NCBI GenBank assembly: GCA_963575675.1 | Contig: CAUYUA010000261.1 | Coordinates: 1-64,000 of the forward strand | Direction of reading: 5' to 3' | DNA: 64,000 nucleotides | Source of the DNA: CAUYUA01 sp963575675 | Lineage (GTDB): Bacteria > Pseudomonadota > Alphaproteobacteria > Azospirillales > Azospirillaceae | Shown: positions 26,990-35,422 of the stretch, one piece after another | Position numbering within the stretch: the stretch's first letter is position 1 | Layout of the letters: the number at the start of each line of letters is the position of its first letter | Notes under the pieces: generated by a model | Database searches by the model: none | Told to the model about the DNA's origin: nothing | What the model saw: the letters and a program-made list of their open reading frames with translations, nothing else | Made by a program: the position numbers and the translations under genes

Positions 26990-27019
26990 TTTTTACCCGG
27001 ATCAAACCTCGGTAAAAAA
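26990..27019. terminator. Terminator hairpin after gltD
   Basis: TTTTTACC and GGTAAAAA form an 8-bp stem around a 13-base loop directly after the gltD stop. The stem is A/T-rich rather than GC-rich, so it may be weak; the half palindromic element that follows offers a second hairpin. Confidence 0.5.
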
Positions 27020-27020
27020 G

Positions 27021-27135
27021 TTGAAAGGGATCAGGGACTCTGACCCTGGTCACCGGGAATCATAAGGGGGGGCGATCGTCCCCCCTTGTTTGCCGTAAGG
27101 CAAAACTCGCGAAAGCTGCAAAAGTTCGCCTTATG
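27021..27135. repeat. Palindromic intergenic element, left-half copy 5
   Basis: Only the left arm is present: GGGATCAGGGACTCTGACCCTGG, then ATCATAAGGGGGG-CGATCGT-CCCCCCTT and GCCGTAAGGC, as in copy 3. The tip has become a small hairpin by itself (CAGGGACTCTGACCCTG). No right arm is seen before cheW. Confidence 0.8.
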
Positions 27136-27360
27136 GTGGTGGTTTATGTAATCGGCTGCTGTGAGCGTATGCGGGGTCAACAAGAACCGCGTTTGGCTTC
27201 AGGAAAAGTTAGGCGAAATCTCTGGTCGCCGCAGACGTTCTGTGGCAAGAAGAAGCCAAGGGAAAACAGAGGGATGAACGGAGCGTTGTTCCGTTGACCT
27301 TATTGTAATGTTGGTCAGAATCTTGCTGTTGTTCATGACGTCCACGATAAGGAGCCGCGC

Positions 27361-27906
27361 ATGTCGATGCATTCGTCATCTCTTACGACGTTTTCCGGTC
27401 GAGGGGTTGGGGTGGCTCCGGCTGCCGCCGTCAGTGCGGCGTCTTCTACGGGTGAAAACCAGCACATCACGTTCACCGTCGGAAGTGAGGAATACGGCAT
27501 TAATATTCTGGCGGTTCGAGAGATTCGGGGGTGGACTCCGGAAACAAAGCTTCCCAACTTGCCGCATTATGTGCGCGGCGTGATCAATTTGCGCGGCGCG
27601 ATTATCCCGATTGTCGATTTGCGGATACGATTCGGTGGTGGAGCGACCGACGCCACAAAACATCATGTGGTCATTGTCGTGTTGGCGGGCGATGGCAAAA
27701 TGTGGGGATTACTTGCCGATACGATTTCTGATATTTTGGCGATTCCTCATGATCAAGTGCGTCCAACTCCGGGGATTGGGCGCGAGCTGTCTGATGACGC
27801 CTATCTAACCGGATTGTTTACGGCGCATCAGCGGATGGTTGCTCTTTTGGATATTAACAGGTTGTTTTCTCAGGCTAAGTCTGAGTTTGAGGCTGCGGGA
27901 GATTAG
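27361..27906 (+). CDS. cheW: CheW chemotaxis coupling protein
   Basis: The 181-residue product is a CheW domain from about residue 33, preceded by a Ser/Ala/Val-rich tail. Conserved parts include FTVGSEEYGINILAVREIRGW, YVRGVINLRGAIIPIVDLRIRFG with the NLRG motif, and VGALLADTISDIL-like GLLADTISDIL. CheW bridges chemoreceptors and CheA. AAGGAG lies seven bases before the ATG. No other chemotaxis gene is nearby, so it is either an unlinked second CheW or the lone copy split from its cluster. Confidence 0.95.
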   Translation: MSMHSSSLTTFSGRGVGVAPAAAVSAASSTGENQHITFTVGSEEYGINILAVREIRGWTPETKLPNLPHYVRGVINLRGAIIPIVDLRIRFGGGATDATKHHVVIVVLAGDGKMWGLLADTISDILAIPHDQVRPTPGIGRELSDDAYLTGLFTAHQRMVALLDINRLFSQAKSEFEAAGD

Positions 27907-27941
27907 GTTTCTTCTTTGTTTTCTGCATTATGCCATCAATA

Positions 27942-28727
27942 TTACTCTCCACGGAAATTGGGGAGGCGTTTCTCTAAAAATGCGTTAACCCCTTCTTTGT
28001 AGTCGGCGCTATCCCAGACTTGTCGACGCAGTCCTTGCAGTCGTTCGAATGCTGCGGGCGAAATGCTGTGTGCGCCCGCAAGAATGCGGAGTGAGCTTTT
28101 CATTGCCGCAACGGCGAGAGGTGCGTTGCGAGCTATTTTTTGCGCGAGGTTCTCGGCGATTTCTTCGAAGGTTTCGCTGGGGGCGATGTAGTTTATTATG
28201 CCCAAACTTAGAGCGCGTTCCGCACTGATTGGTTGTGCGGTGTAGATCATTTCTTTTAGAACCGAATAAGGAACAGCATTCATAAAATGTAATAATCCCG
28301 TGATGTTGTAGGGTACGCCAAGCCGCGCCGGCGTTAGGGCGAAAGTCGCGTTGGAGGCTGCAACAATTAAATCGCATGATAGCGCCAGCTCACAGCCGCC
28401 GCCCCATACGCCGCCTTCGACGAGAGCGATCACAGGCGCTGGGAATTCTATAATGTGGCGAATAATCTTCTGGACCGAGTCGTTCCACGCGAGTGGATCG
28501 TCGCCGGTGGTTGGTAGTTCGCGCACATCGTGTCCTGCCGACCAACACTTGGCTCCTTTGGGAGCGCGTAAAATGACGGTGCGTAATTTTTGGGTTTGGA
28601 ATTGTGTCAGAGATAAAATTATTTGCTCGGTAATCTCTTTGCTGAGGACGTTGAGTTTGTCTGTGTGCGTCATGGTGATCGTTCCGACTTGGTCGGCGAC
28701 CGTTGTTTCAATGAGCTGTGTTTGCAT
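27942..28727 (-). CDS. scpB: Methylmalonyl-CoA decarboxylase (crotonase superfamily)
   Basis: The 261-residue product matches E. coli ScpB/YgfG far better than ordinary enoyl-CoA hydratases. Shared stretches are LNVLSKE, VILRAPKGAKCWSAGHDVRELP, VEGGVWGGGCELALSCDLIVAAS and LTPARLGVPYN. In YgfG the oxyanion hole and a conserved Tyr in GVPYN decarboxylate (2R/S)-methylmalonyl-CoA to propionyl-CoA. AGGA lies upstream of the ATG. The gene converges with cheW. The other enzymes of the E. coli scp pathway (mutase, CoA transferase) are not in this window, so it may serve in propionate/succinate balance or as a clean-up enzyme. Confidence 0.85.
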   Translation of the reverse strand: MQTQLIETTVADQVGTITMTHTDKLNVLSKEITEQIILSLTQFQTQKLRTVILRAPKGAKCWSAGHDVRELPTTGDDPLAWNDSVQKIIRHIIEFPAPVIALVEGGVWGGGCELALSCDLIVAASNATFALTPARLGVPYNITGLLHFMNAVPYSVLKEMIYTAQPISAERALSLGIINYIAPSETFEEIAENLAQKIARNAPLAVAAMKSSLRILAGAHSISPAAFERLQGLRRQVWDSADYKEGVNAFLEKRLPNFRGE

Positions 28728-29105
28728 TGTCGATCGTCCTTTTTGTGAAGGAGCGTTGCCGGGTTTTGGCCGAGTTTCGAATGGATTATAGAGAGAGTGT
28801 CGTTGACGGGCTATAACGATGCTGAAGTGATGTTTCCGAATAGAAATTAGATGGGTTCAGCAGAGTGGTTCCTGAATATGCTCTGTTTGATCGCAAATTC
28901 GAAAAAACGAACGGCTTCATCGGATTAAAACAGCCCTCGCGCCTTCGTTGGTTTCAGTCTCCAAGTCATGGTTTTCAATTGCAACCGCTAACTGCAACCG
29001 ATTGTGTAAAGAGTTCCGTATCTATTGAAAATATTGATCTTTTCTTCGGACAGGTTCTAAATTGGCGGCGGTGATGGCCCCATAGACACGATTGGAATAG
29101 AACCG
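28728..29105. other. Divergent promoter region between scpB and acyl-CoA dehydrogenase
   Basis: This 378-bp region contains no convincing gene. It should hold promoters in both directions. A short repeat GCAACCG-N7-GCAACCG near 28981-29000 is the only structure noticed. Confidence 0.4.
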
Positions 29106-30245
29106 ATGCTGCTGACCGAAGAGCAAACCATGATTCGCGACATGGCTCGTCAGTTTTCTGCCGAACGGCTGGCGCCGCACGCCGCCGAGCGCGATCAGAC
29201 GGCTTGTTTCCCGTTTGAAGAAATTGCCGAAATGGGAAAACTAGGGCTGTTGGGAATGGTGGTTCCCGAGGAGTGGGGTGGGGCAGGGGCGGATTATGTG
29301 TCTCTGGCGCTGGCGATCGAGGAGATTGCTGCGGGAGAAGGCGCGGTTTCAACAGTGATGAGCGTTCAGAATTCCGTCGTGTGCGGCCCGATTTTGAAGT
29401 TCGGAACGGATGCGCAGAAAGAGAAATTTTTGAAGCCTTTGGCGACCGGCGAGTGGCTGGGAGCTTTTTGTTTAACCGAGCCTCAAGCCGGGTCCGACGC
29501 CGCAGCTTTGAAGACGCGGGCTCGTCGCGAAGGCGACGCATATATCTTGAATGGCGTGAAGCAATTCATCACTACCGGACGTTACGCCAAAGTGGGAATT
29601 GTCTTTGCGGTGACCAATCCCGAAGCCGGGCGCAAGGGCATATCGGCGTTCATCGTGCCGACGGATACTCCCGGATGGAACGTGGCCCGTATCGAGCATA
29701 AGCTTGGTCAGAGAGCGTCTGACACGGCGCAAATCGTGTTGGAGGATTGTCGTATTCCTGCTTCTCTGCGGTTGGGCGCCGAGGGTGAAGGTTATAAGAT
29801 TGCTCTGTCCAATTTAGAGGCGGGGCGAATCGGCATTGCCGCTCAATCTGTGGGCATGGCGCGCGCGGCCTTGACGTTTGCGTTGGGCTACGCCCGCGAA
29901 CGTGAAAGTTTTGGAACTCCGATCATTAACCATCAGGCGATTTCTTTCCGTTTGGCTGATATGGCCACTCGTCTGGAGGCGGCGCGGCAGTTGGTGTTGC
30001 ATGCTGCTTCGTTGCGCGACGCCGGACAGCCTTGTTTGAAAGAAGCGGCTATGGCCAAGCTATTTGCGTCAGAGATCGCTGAAACGGTGTGTTCTGACGC
30101 CATTCAGGTTCTCGGGGGCTATGGATGTCTGGTGGATTTCCCGGTCGAGCGGATTTATCGCGATGTTCGCGTGTGTCAAATTTATGAGGGAACCAGCGAC
30201 GTTCAGCGCATGATTATTGGGAAACAGTTGGTGAGTGAAGGGTAA
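29106..30245 (+). CDS. Acyl-CoA dehydrogenase
   Basis: The 379-residue product has the standard ACAD fold: N-terminal helices, FAD-binding middle domain with FCLTEPQAGSDAA and KQFITTGRYA, and C-terminal helices with QVLGGYGCLVDFPVERIYRDVRV. The catalytic base is E361 in IYEGTSDVQR, the position used by short/medium-chain and short-branched-chain enzymes. It oxidises an acyl-CoA to the 2-enoyl-CoA and passes electrons to ETF. The ATG at 29106 gives the usual N-terminus (LLTEEQTMIRDMAR). It diverges from scpB and ends in a hairpin terminator; the chain-length preference cannot be told. Confidence 0.93.
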   Translation: MLLTEEQTMIRDMARQFSAERLAPHAAERDQTACFPFEEIAEMGKLGLLGMVVPEEWGGAGADYVSLALAIEEIAAGEGAVSTVMSVQNSVVCGPILKFGTDAQKEKFLKPLATGEWLGAFCLTEPQAGSDAAALKTRARREGDAYILNGVKQFITTGRYAKVGIVFAVTNPEAGRKGISAFIVPTDTPGWNVARIEHKLGQRASDTAQIVLEDCRIPASLRLGAEGEGYKIALSNLEAGRIGIAAQSVGMARAALTFALGYARERESFGTPIINHQAISFRLADMATRLEAARQLVLHAASLRDAGQPCLKEAAMAKLFASEIAETVCSDAIQVLGGYGCLVDFPVERIYRDVRVCQIYEGTSDVQRMIIGKQLVSEG

Positions 30246-30263
30246 GAGACTCTAATAAAAAAC

Positions 30264-30317
30264 CAGACGGATACAGGGACCGCGCTTCCATGGGAACATC
30301 GCTTCTGTATCCGTCTG
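30264..30317 (+). terminator. Terminator-like hairpin after acyl-CoA dehydrogenase
   Basis: A perfect 13-bp stem (CAGACGGATACAG / CTGTATCCGTCTG) with a 28-base loop lies 19 bp after the stop codon, followed by ATTTCT and preceded by AAAAAA. The loop contains GGGACCGCGCTTCC, faintly like the tip of the palindromic element family. Confidence 0.65.
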
Positions 30318-30528
30318 ATTTCTAACCGGAATCTTACGACATCCGGTCGATATGCCGTATTCGTTCGTCGCGGAGTGTGCGCTGCGGAAGGAAAGAGCTT
30401 GGTCGTTGAGGGGCGCTTCTGTTAAAATCAGCTCGTCTTAAATTTCTGAGCGTCGCCGGATCATCAAAAGCGTCCGGTCGTATCTGTCGCCGCTCTGGGC
30501 AATTGTCATCGTGAGGCGCGAATAAAGT

Positions 30529-31194
30529 ATGAGCAATAACGATTCGGGATCTGGGGTCGCCACTTTGCCGACGCTTCCAAAATCTACCGTCGGCGGTCGA
30601 CGGGGGATCGTGGAGCGCATAACCCGCGAGACGCGGATTCGGGTGGAGCTGGATTTGGATGGACGTGGCGTTTACGACATCCGCACCGGAATCGGATTTC
30701 TCGATCATATGTTGGAGCAATTGTCTCGCCATAGTCTGATTGACCTAATGGTGCGCGCAGAAGGCGATCTTCATATCGATGGGCACCACACGACGGAAGA
30801 CGTCGGCATCGCCGTCGGTCAAGCGTTGGCGCAAGCGCTGGGAGATCGGTGTGGAATCGGGCGTTATGGCCAAGCCTATGTCCCAATGGACGAAGCTTTG
30901 ACTCGCGTGGTCATCGATCTGTCCGGGCGCCCTTATTTAGTGTGGAGCGTGTCGTTTACACGCGACAGGTTGGGGGCATTGGATACGGAGTTGTTTCGAG
31001 ATTGGTTCCAAGCTTTCTCGCAAGCTTCCGGAGCAACGCTTCATGTTCAAACATTGTGTGGAGAAAATAATCACCATATCGCCGAGAGCTGCTATAAAGC
31101 GCTCGCGCGGGCGTTGCGCGCCGCTGTAGCGCTTGATTCTCGACAAATCGGCGTCGTTCCTTCCACCAAGGGGACACTTGGCGGCTCTTTATGA
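30529..31194 (+). CDS. hisB: Imidazoleglycerol-phosphate dehydratase
   Basis: The 221-residue product is a monofunctional IGPD, without the phosphatase half found in E. coli HisB. Metal-binding repeats are H86-H87-x-x-E90-D91 and the second set in NNHHIAES (H182, H183, E186). It dehydrates imidazole glycerol phosphate to imidazole acetol phosphate, step 6 of histidine synthesis. About 20 residues of variable N-terminus precede the domain. The ATG at 30529 is used. hisH follows 55 bp later, and a GNAT gene and hisA complete the cluster. Confidence 0.97.
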   Translation: MSNNDSGSGVATLPTLPKSTVGGRRGIVERITRETRIRVELDLDGRGVYDIRTGIGFLDHMLEQLSRHSLIDLMVRAEGDLHIDGHHTTEDVGIAVGQALAQALGDRCGIGRYGQAYVPMDEALTRVVIDLSGRPYLVWSVSFTRDRLGALDTELFRDWFQAFSQASGATLHVQTLCGENNHHIAESCYKALARALRAAVALDSRQIGVVPSTKGTLGGSL

Positions 31195-31249
31195 GCGCGT
31201 CCTTAAAAAGCGGAGAAAAACTGCGGCGCCGACAAAGGGAGCGGAAACA

Positions 31250-31897
31250 GTGAAGATTGTTGCTCTTATTGATTATGGCTCGGGCAACTTGCGCTCAGCC
31301 GCCAAGGCGTTTGAGCGCGCGGCCGCCGACGCCGGGCTAAGTCGACGAATTCTTGTGACGGCGGATTCTCAGGTCGTCGAAAAAGCCGACTATATCGTGT
31401 TGCCGGGCGTGGGCGCTTTCGCGGATTGTCGACGCGGCTTGCAGGCGGTGCCCGGAATGGAGGCCGCCTTGACTTCGGCGGTGATTCATAAGGGAAAGCC
31501 GTTCTTGGGAATTTGCGTCGGGATGCAGCTTATGGCCGAGCGTGGTCTGGAGCACGGCCGGCATGAGGGGTTGGGGTGGATCGGCGGTGAAGTTGCGCCC
31601 TTGGAGCCGTCTGATCCCACTCTAAAAATCCCGCACATGGGGTGGAACGACCTCAACATCGAACGGCCCGATCACCCTGTGTTGGCGGATCTGCCGATTG
31701 GAATGCACGGCTATTTCGTACACTCTTATCATCTAAGATGCCGTGATCCCAAACAACGTTTGGCCGGAGTCTCCTACGGCGGCGAAGTTACGGCGATTGT
31801 TGGGCGTGATAATTTGATCGGGGTGCAGTTTCACCCGGAAAAAAGTCAGGCCGCCGGGTTGACCTTGATCGCCAATTTCTTGCGGTGGAAGCCTTAG
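31250..31897 (+). CDS. hisH: Imidazole glycerol phosphate synthase, glutaminase subunit
   Basis: From GTG 31250 (GGGAG at eight bases) the product has 215 residues. The class I amidotransferase triad is C89 in LGICVGMQ with H195 and E197 in FHPEKSQ. The oxyanion strand PGVGAF is present. HisH releases ammonia from glutamine for its partner HisF. HisF would normally be encoded nearby but is not found in this window. The open frame extends upstream to 31133 inside hisB and is not coding there. Confidence 0.97.
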   Translation: MKIVALIDYGSGNLRSAAKAFERAAADAGLSRRILVTADSQVVEKADYIVLPGVGAFADCRRGLQAVPGMEAALTSAVIHKGKPFLGICVGMQLMAERGLEHGRHEGLGWIGGEVAPLEPSDPTLKIPHMGWNDLNIERPDHPVLADLPIGMHGYFVHSYHLRCRDPKQRLAGVSYGGEVTAIVGRDNLIGVQFHPEKSQAAGLTLIANFLRWKP

Positions 31898-31948
31898 GCG
31901 CAATTGCGTATGAACGGCTTGAAGCCTGTTTAACGGTGGGCATTGGGA

Positions 31949-32551
31949 ATGAGCGGTCTGAAACCGGTTTTGACTGTTGAAAGGATCGCCGAGAAATTGA
32001 AATCCGGCGATCTCCATGATCTTTGTGACGCAGCCGACGCCGCAATTCGCAATGGTGGAGGCTTCGGTTGGGTTGATCCGCCGCCGCGCGATTTGATGGA
32101 GCGCTATTGGCGTGGCGTGTTGGTGGTGCCGGAGCGCGCTTTGTTTCTTGGTCGATTGGATGGCGTGGCGGCGGGAGCGGCTCAGTTGGTTCGGCCTCCG
32201 CGACAAGCGGAAGCTCAGTCGCACGCATGCCAGCTTACCATGAGTTTCGTTGCGCCTTGGGCGCGGGGGTATGGATTGGCGCGTGCGTTGACGATGGCTG
32301 TCGAGCAGGCGGCGCGCGACGCCGGGTTTAAAATACTGAACTTGGATGTGCGGGAATCCCAAGTCAACGCTATTCGGTTATATGAGTCGTTGGGGTTTTG
32401 TCGGTGGGGAGTTCATCCATCTTATGGGATGGTTCGCGGTCAAGGTGTGGTCGGGTACTTTTATTATAAAGATTTGTCCGTGACCTCTGCGCAGCAAGAG
32501 TCCTTGGTCGTTGGCGGCGCGGAGGTCGAAAGCTCGGCGTTTTCGGAATAA
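31949..32551 (+). CDS. GNAT-family N-acetyltransferase embedded in the his cluster
   Basis: The product has 200 residues from ATG 31949, with GGTGGG eight bases before it. The acetyl-CoA motif A is in SFVAPWARGYGLARALTMAVEQAARDAG (Q/RxxGxG/A form as ARGYGLA), followed by LNLDVRESQVNAIRLYESLGF, the classic motif B of GNATs. The tail after DLSVTS is low complexity. It lies between hisH and hisA on the same strand with gaps of about 50 bp, so cotranscription is likely. The acyl acceptor is unknown; a link to histidine or imidazole metabolism is inference from position only. Confidence 0.9.
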   Translation: MSGLKPVLTVERIAEKLKSGDLHDLCDAADAAIRNGGGFGWVDPPPRDLMERYWRGVLVVPERALFLGRLDGVAAGAAQLVRPPRQAEAQSHACQLTMSFVAPWARGYGLARALTMAVEQAARDAGFKILNLDVRESQVNAIRLYESLGFCRWGVHPSYGMVRGQGVVGYFYYKDLSVTSAQQESLVVGGAEVESSAFSE

Positions 32552-32608
32552 AACAGTGCAGGCGAAGCAGGAAAAGTCCCCGCGTTGCGTGGAGGAGGAA
32601 ATTCAATC

Positions 32609-33349
32609 ATGATTTTATACCCCGCCATTGATCTGAAGGACGGAGCCTGCGTGCGTTTGGTGCGCGGGGAAATGGATCAGGCCACGGTGTTCAACACCGA
32701 ACCCGCAAGTCAAGCGCGGATGTTTCAGGAACAAGGGTTTCATTGGCTTCATTTGGTCGATTTGAACGGCGCGTTCGCCGGGCGTCCGGTTAACGCCGAC
32801 GCTGTTGAGCGTGTGTTGAAGTCGGTGACGATGCCGGTGCAGCTTGGCGGCGGCATTCGCAATTTGTCCACCATTGAGCATTGGTTGTCTCAAGGGTTGA
32901 GTCGAGTGATTCTCGGTACGGTGGCTTTGCGTGAGCCTGAATTGGTTAAGGAGGCTTGTCGTTTGTTTCCGGATCGCGTCGCCGTGGGAATCGATGCGCG
33001 CGAAGGGTATGTGGCCGTGTCGGGATGGGCGGAAACTTCTACGGTGCGTGCTTTGGATTTGGCGTTGCGTTTTGAGGATTGCGGTGTTGCAGCGATTATC
33101 TACACCGATATTAACCGGGACGGCGCGATGGGCGGCGTCAATGTCGAGTCTACGGCGGACATTGCGTTTCATCTGACGACGCCGGTGATCGCCAGCGGCG
33201 GCGTTTCCTCTTTGGCGGATTTGGCTGCTTTGAAGGCCGAAGAGCGCTCTGGAATTGAAGGCGTCATTGTGGGGCGCGCTCTTTATGATGGCCGAATCGA
33301 TCCTGCCGAGGCTTTGGCGTTGTTGGCGGCGCCGCAGGATCGGCGTTGA
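32609..33349 (+). CDS. hisA: Phosphoribosyl-formimino-AICAR-phosphate isomerase
   Basis: From ATG 32609, preceded by a strong GGAGGAGG at ten bases, the product has 246 residues in a (beta/alpha)8 barrel. The catalytic pair is D8 (YPAIDLKDG) and D129 (VGIDAREG). Phosphate loops are LGGGIR and ASGGV. It opens the ribose ring of ProFAR in the fourth step of histidine synthesis. In related alphaproteobacteria hisF and hisE follow hisA; here the gene is followed by a DUF1127 gene instead. Confidence 0.97.
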   Translation: MILYPAIDLKDGACVRLVRGEMDQATVFNTEPASQARMFQEQGFHWLHLVDLNGAFAGRPVNADAVERVLKSVTMPVQLGGGIRNLSTIEHWLSQGLSRVILGTVALREPELVKEACRLFPDRVAVGIDAREGYVAVSGWAETSTVRALDLALRFEDCGVAAIIYTDINRDGAMGGVNVESTADIAFHLTTPVIASGGVSSLADLAALKAEERSGIEGVIVGRALYDGRIDPAEALALLAAPQDRR

Positions 33350-33503
33350 TGGTTTGATTTTCGGTTGTTGGGTGATTGTGTTTTGCATCTGTTTCTTCAT
33401 GAGAAAATGCTGACGCTCCCATGTTTTCATTCATGATGTTTCGGAGTTGCGGCCTATTTTTTCTTGGGTCATGCTTTGACATATCGTGATGCGGGAGGTT
33501 GCC

Positions 33504-33743
33504 ATGGTTATGGCTTCTCATGCGCCGAGTTTCTTCCATTTGCCGGAAATACATATTCGGCAAGAACTCGGAGGCTCACTGAGTCGTTGGTTGCTGCGTG
33601 GCGTAGAGACGATCGAGGTTTGGCATGAGCGCGTTGTGACGCGCCGGTGTTTGGCGGGCATGGACGAGCATCAGTTGCAAGATATTGGGTTGTCGTCCGG
33701 AGATGCTATAAGAGAATATGAAAAGCCTTTTTGGAGAGCATGA
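33504..33743 (+). CDS. DUF1127 small protein
   Basis: From ATG 33504 with GGGAGG at five bases, the product has 79 residues. The C-terminal half (WHERVVTRRCLAGMDEHQLQDIGLS..DAIREYEKPFW) is a DUF1127 domain, an Arg-rich module found in many alphaproteobacterial small proteins. Some members bind RNA and affect phosphate, carbon or sRNA physiology (for example CcaF1 in Rhodobacter). The N-terminus is unrelated linker. An in-frame GTG/ATG at 33486-33489 could extend it by a few residues. It lies 154 bp after hisA and just before a palindromic element. Confidence 0.88.
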   Translation: MVMASHAPSFFHLPEIHIRQELGGSLSRWLLRGVETIEVWHERVVTRRCLAGMDEHQLQDIGLSSGDAIREYEKPFWRA

Positions 33744-33805
33744 TTAGGGTGTGTGGCGTAGAGCTGACGCATTGCTTTCGATTCTTTTGAATAAAGAGTA
33801 AAAGC

Positions 33806-34034
33806 AAACGGGCCCAGGGGCTGTGTTCCTGGTCGTGGGCGGTTACAAGAGGGGAGCGAAAGCTCCCCTTATTCGCGAAGCGATCGTCCTCTGGAATCGT
33901 TTGTCTGTATAGATCAGTTTGTCAAGAAAGGCGGGCTATCCCAAAGGTAAGGTTGCTTCGCGAATGAGGGAGGCTTTCGCTCTCTTTTTATGGTTTCCTG
34001 TCACCAGAAACACAGTTCGTGGACTCTTTTAATT
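33806..34034. repeat. Palindromic intergenic element, degenerate copy 7
   Basis: The left arm AAACGGGCCCAGGGGCTGTG, hairpin GGGGAGCGAAAGCTCCCC and TTATTCGCGAAGCGAT are well kept. The right arm (GCTTCGCGAATGAGGGAGG, CACCAGAAACACAGTTCGTGG) has many mismatches. It lies between the DUF1127 gene and the ABC transporter operon. Confidence 0.85.
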
Positions 34035-34188
34035 TTAGTTTTTTTGTTATTTGTTTTTTTATGGCCGCACTTGTCTCTTGACATTCATTGGCTCTGCCCC
34101 CATCCGTTACCGCGCAAGAACGCGCTTCGCTCAAAAGATCGAGAAAAAAACCGCGTGGGCAAGCGTCACAAAAGGGAGAGACGCGCCA

Positions 34189-35349
34189 ATGAATTTGTTC
34201 AAATTGTCTCTGGCCGCCGCTGCGACGGCGCTGATCGTTGGATTTTCTCCCGTCTGGGCGGGAGATGGCGCGCCGCCGTTGCGCGTTGGGTCGTTTTTAT
34301 CGATGACCGGCGGAGCCTCGTTTTTGGGCGACCCGGAAAAAAAGGCGTTGGATATCGAGGTTTCTGCGCTCAACGCCAAGGGCGGAGTGAATGGGCGGAA
34401 AATCGAGCTGGTTGTCTATGACGACGCCGGAGCCGCCGATAAAGCCGCCAGTTTCGTGAAGCGTTTGATCGAAAGTGATAAGGTCGACGTTATCGTCGGT
34501 GGCAGCACGACTGCGACAACCATGGCTGCTGTGGCTTTGGTGGAGAAGGCGGGGATTCCGTTCGTGTCGCTCGCCGGAGCGGTGGTGATCGTCGAGCCCG
34601 TTAAAAAGTGGGTGTTCAAAACGCCGCACACAGATCGTTTGGCCGCAGAGAAAATCTTTGAGGATATGAAAAAACGCGGGATCGCCAAGATCGGCTTGAT
34701 CTCTGAGGACGCTGGTTTTGGGAAATCCGGTCGCGAGCAGGCCTTGCTCGTGGCAAAGAATTTCGGCATCGAAATCGTCGCCGACGAGGTCTATTCGGCC
34801 AAAGATCCGGACACTACGCCGCAGTTGACCAAAATCCGCAGCGCGCCGGGGCTTCAGGCTCTGTTTAATTTCGGCTTTGGCCAAGGTCCGGCGGTCGTTA
34901 CGCGCAACTATCGTCAGCTCGGCTTGAGCATGCCTTTCTATCAGTCTCACGGCGTCGCGTCGAAAGAGTTCGTTAAGCTGGTCGGCGACGCTGGAGAGAA
35001 CATTCGTCTTCCGGCCTCCAGCCTTGCCGTCGCCGAGCAATTGCCGACCAACGACGTGCAAAAGGCAGTGGTGATCGCCTTTCGGAACGCTTATGAAGAC
35101 GCCTATAAAGCCGAAGCCTCAACCTTCGCCGGTTACGCCTATGACGGGCTGCATCTAGTCGTCGAAGCGGTGGCTCGCGCCGGTGGCGGCGCCGACAAGG
35201 CTAAGATTCGCGATGAAATCGAGAAAACCCACGATTATGTCGGTGTTACGGGTGTGTTTGCCATGTCTCCAACCGATCATATGGGGCTTTCGCCGAAATC
35301 CTTCCACATGACCGAGATTCGTCACGGCGATTGGGTTCTCCTCGATTAG
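34189..35349 (+). CDS. livK: Branched-chain amino-acid-type ABC transporter substrate-binding protein
   Basis: From ATG 34189 (AAAGGGAGAG upstream) the product has 386 residues with a signal peptide of about 24 residues ending PVWA. The mature part is a type I periplasmic binding protein of the Leu/Ile/Val family: LRVGSFLSMTGGASFLGDPEKKALDI, GRKIELVVYDD, and VDVIVGGSTTATT. It captures substrate in the periplasm for the LivH/LivM/LivG transporter encoded next. The ligand may be an amino acid, urea, amide or aromatic acid; the family is broad. The frame open upstream of 34189 has no signal sequence and is not used. Confidence 0.92.
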   Translation: MNLFKLSLAAAATALIVGFSPVWAGDGAPPLRVGSFLSMTGGASFLGDPEKKALDIEVSALNAKGGVNGRKIELVVYDDAGAADKAASFVKRLIESDKVDVIVGGSTTATTMAAVALVEKAGIPFVSLAGAVVIVEPVKKWVFKTPHTDRLAAEKIFEDMKKRGIAKIGLISEDAGFGKSGREQALLVAKNFGIEIVADEVYSAKDPDTTPQLTKIRSAPGLQALFNFGFGQGPAVVTRNYRQLGLSMPFYQSHGVASKEFVKLVGDAGENIRLPASSLAVAEQLPTNDVQKAVVIAFRNAYEDAYKAEASTFAGYAYDGLHLVVEAVARAGGGADKAKIRDEIEKTHDYVGVTGVFAMSPTDHMGLSPKSFHMTEIRHGDWVLLD

Positions 35350-35422
35350 ATCGAAAGAACGAATCGCTTGAGGTTGCGGATTTCATCGGGGGCGGGGCGT
35401 CGCCGTCCGGCGAGGGTAAAGC

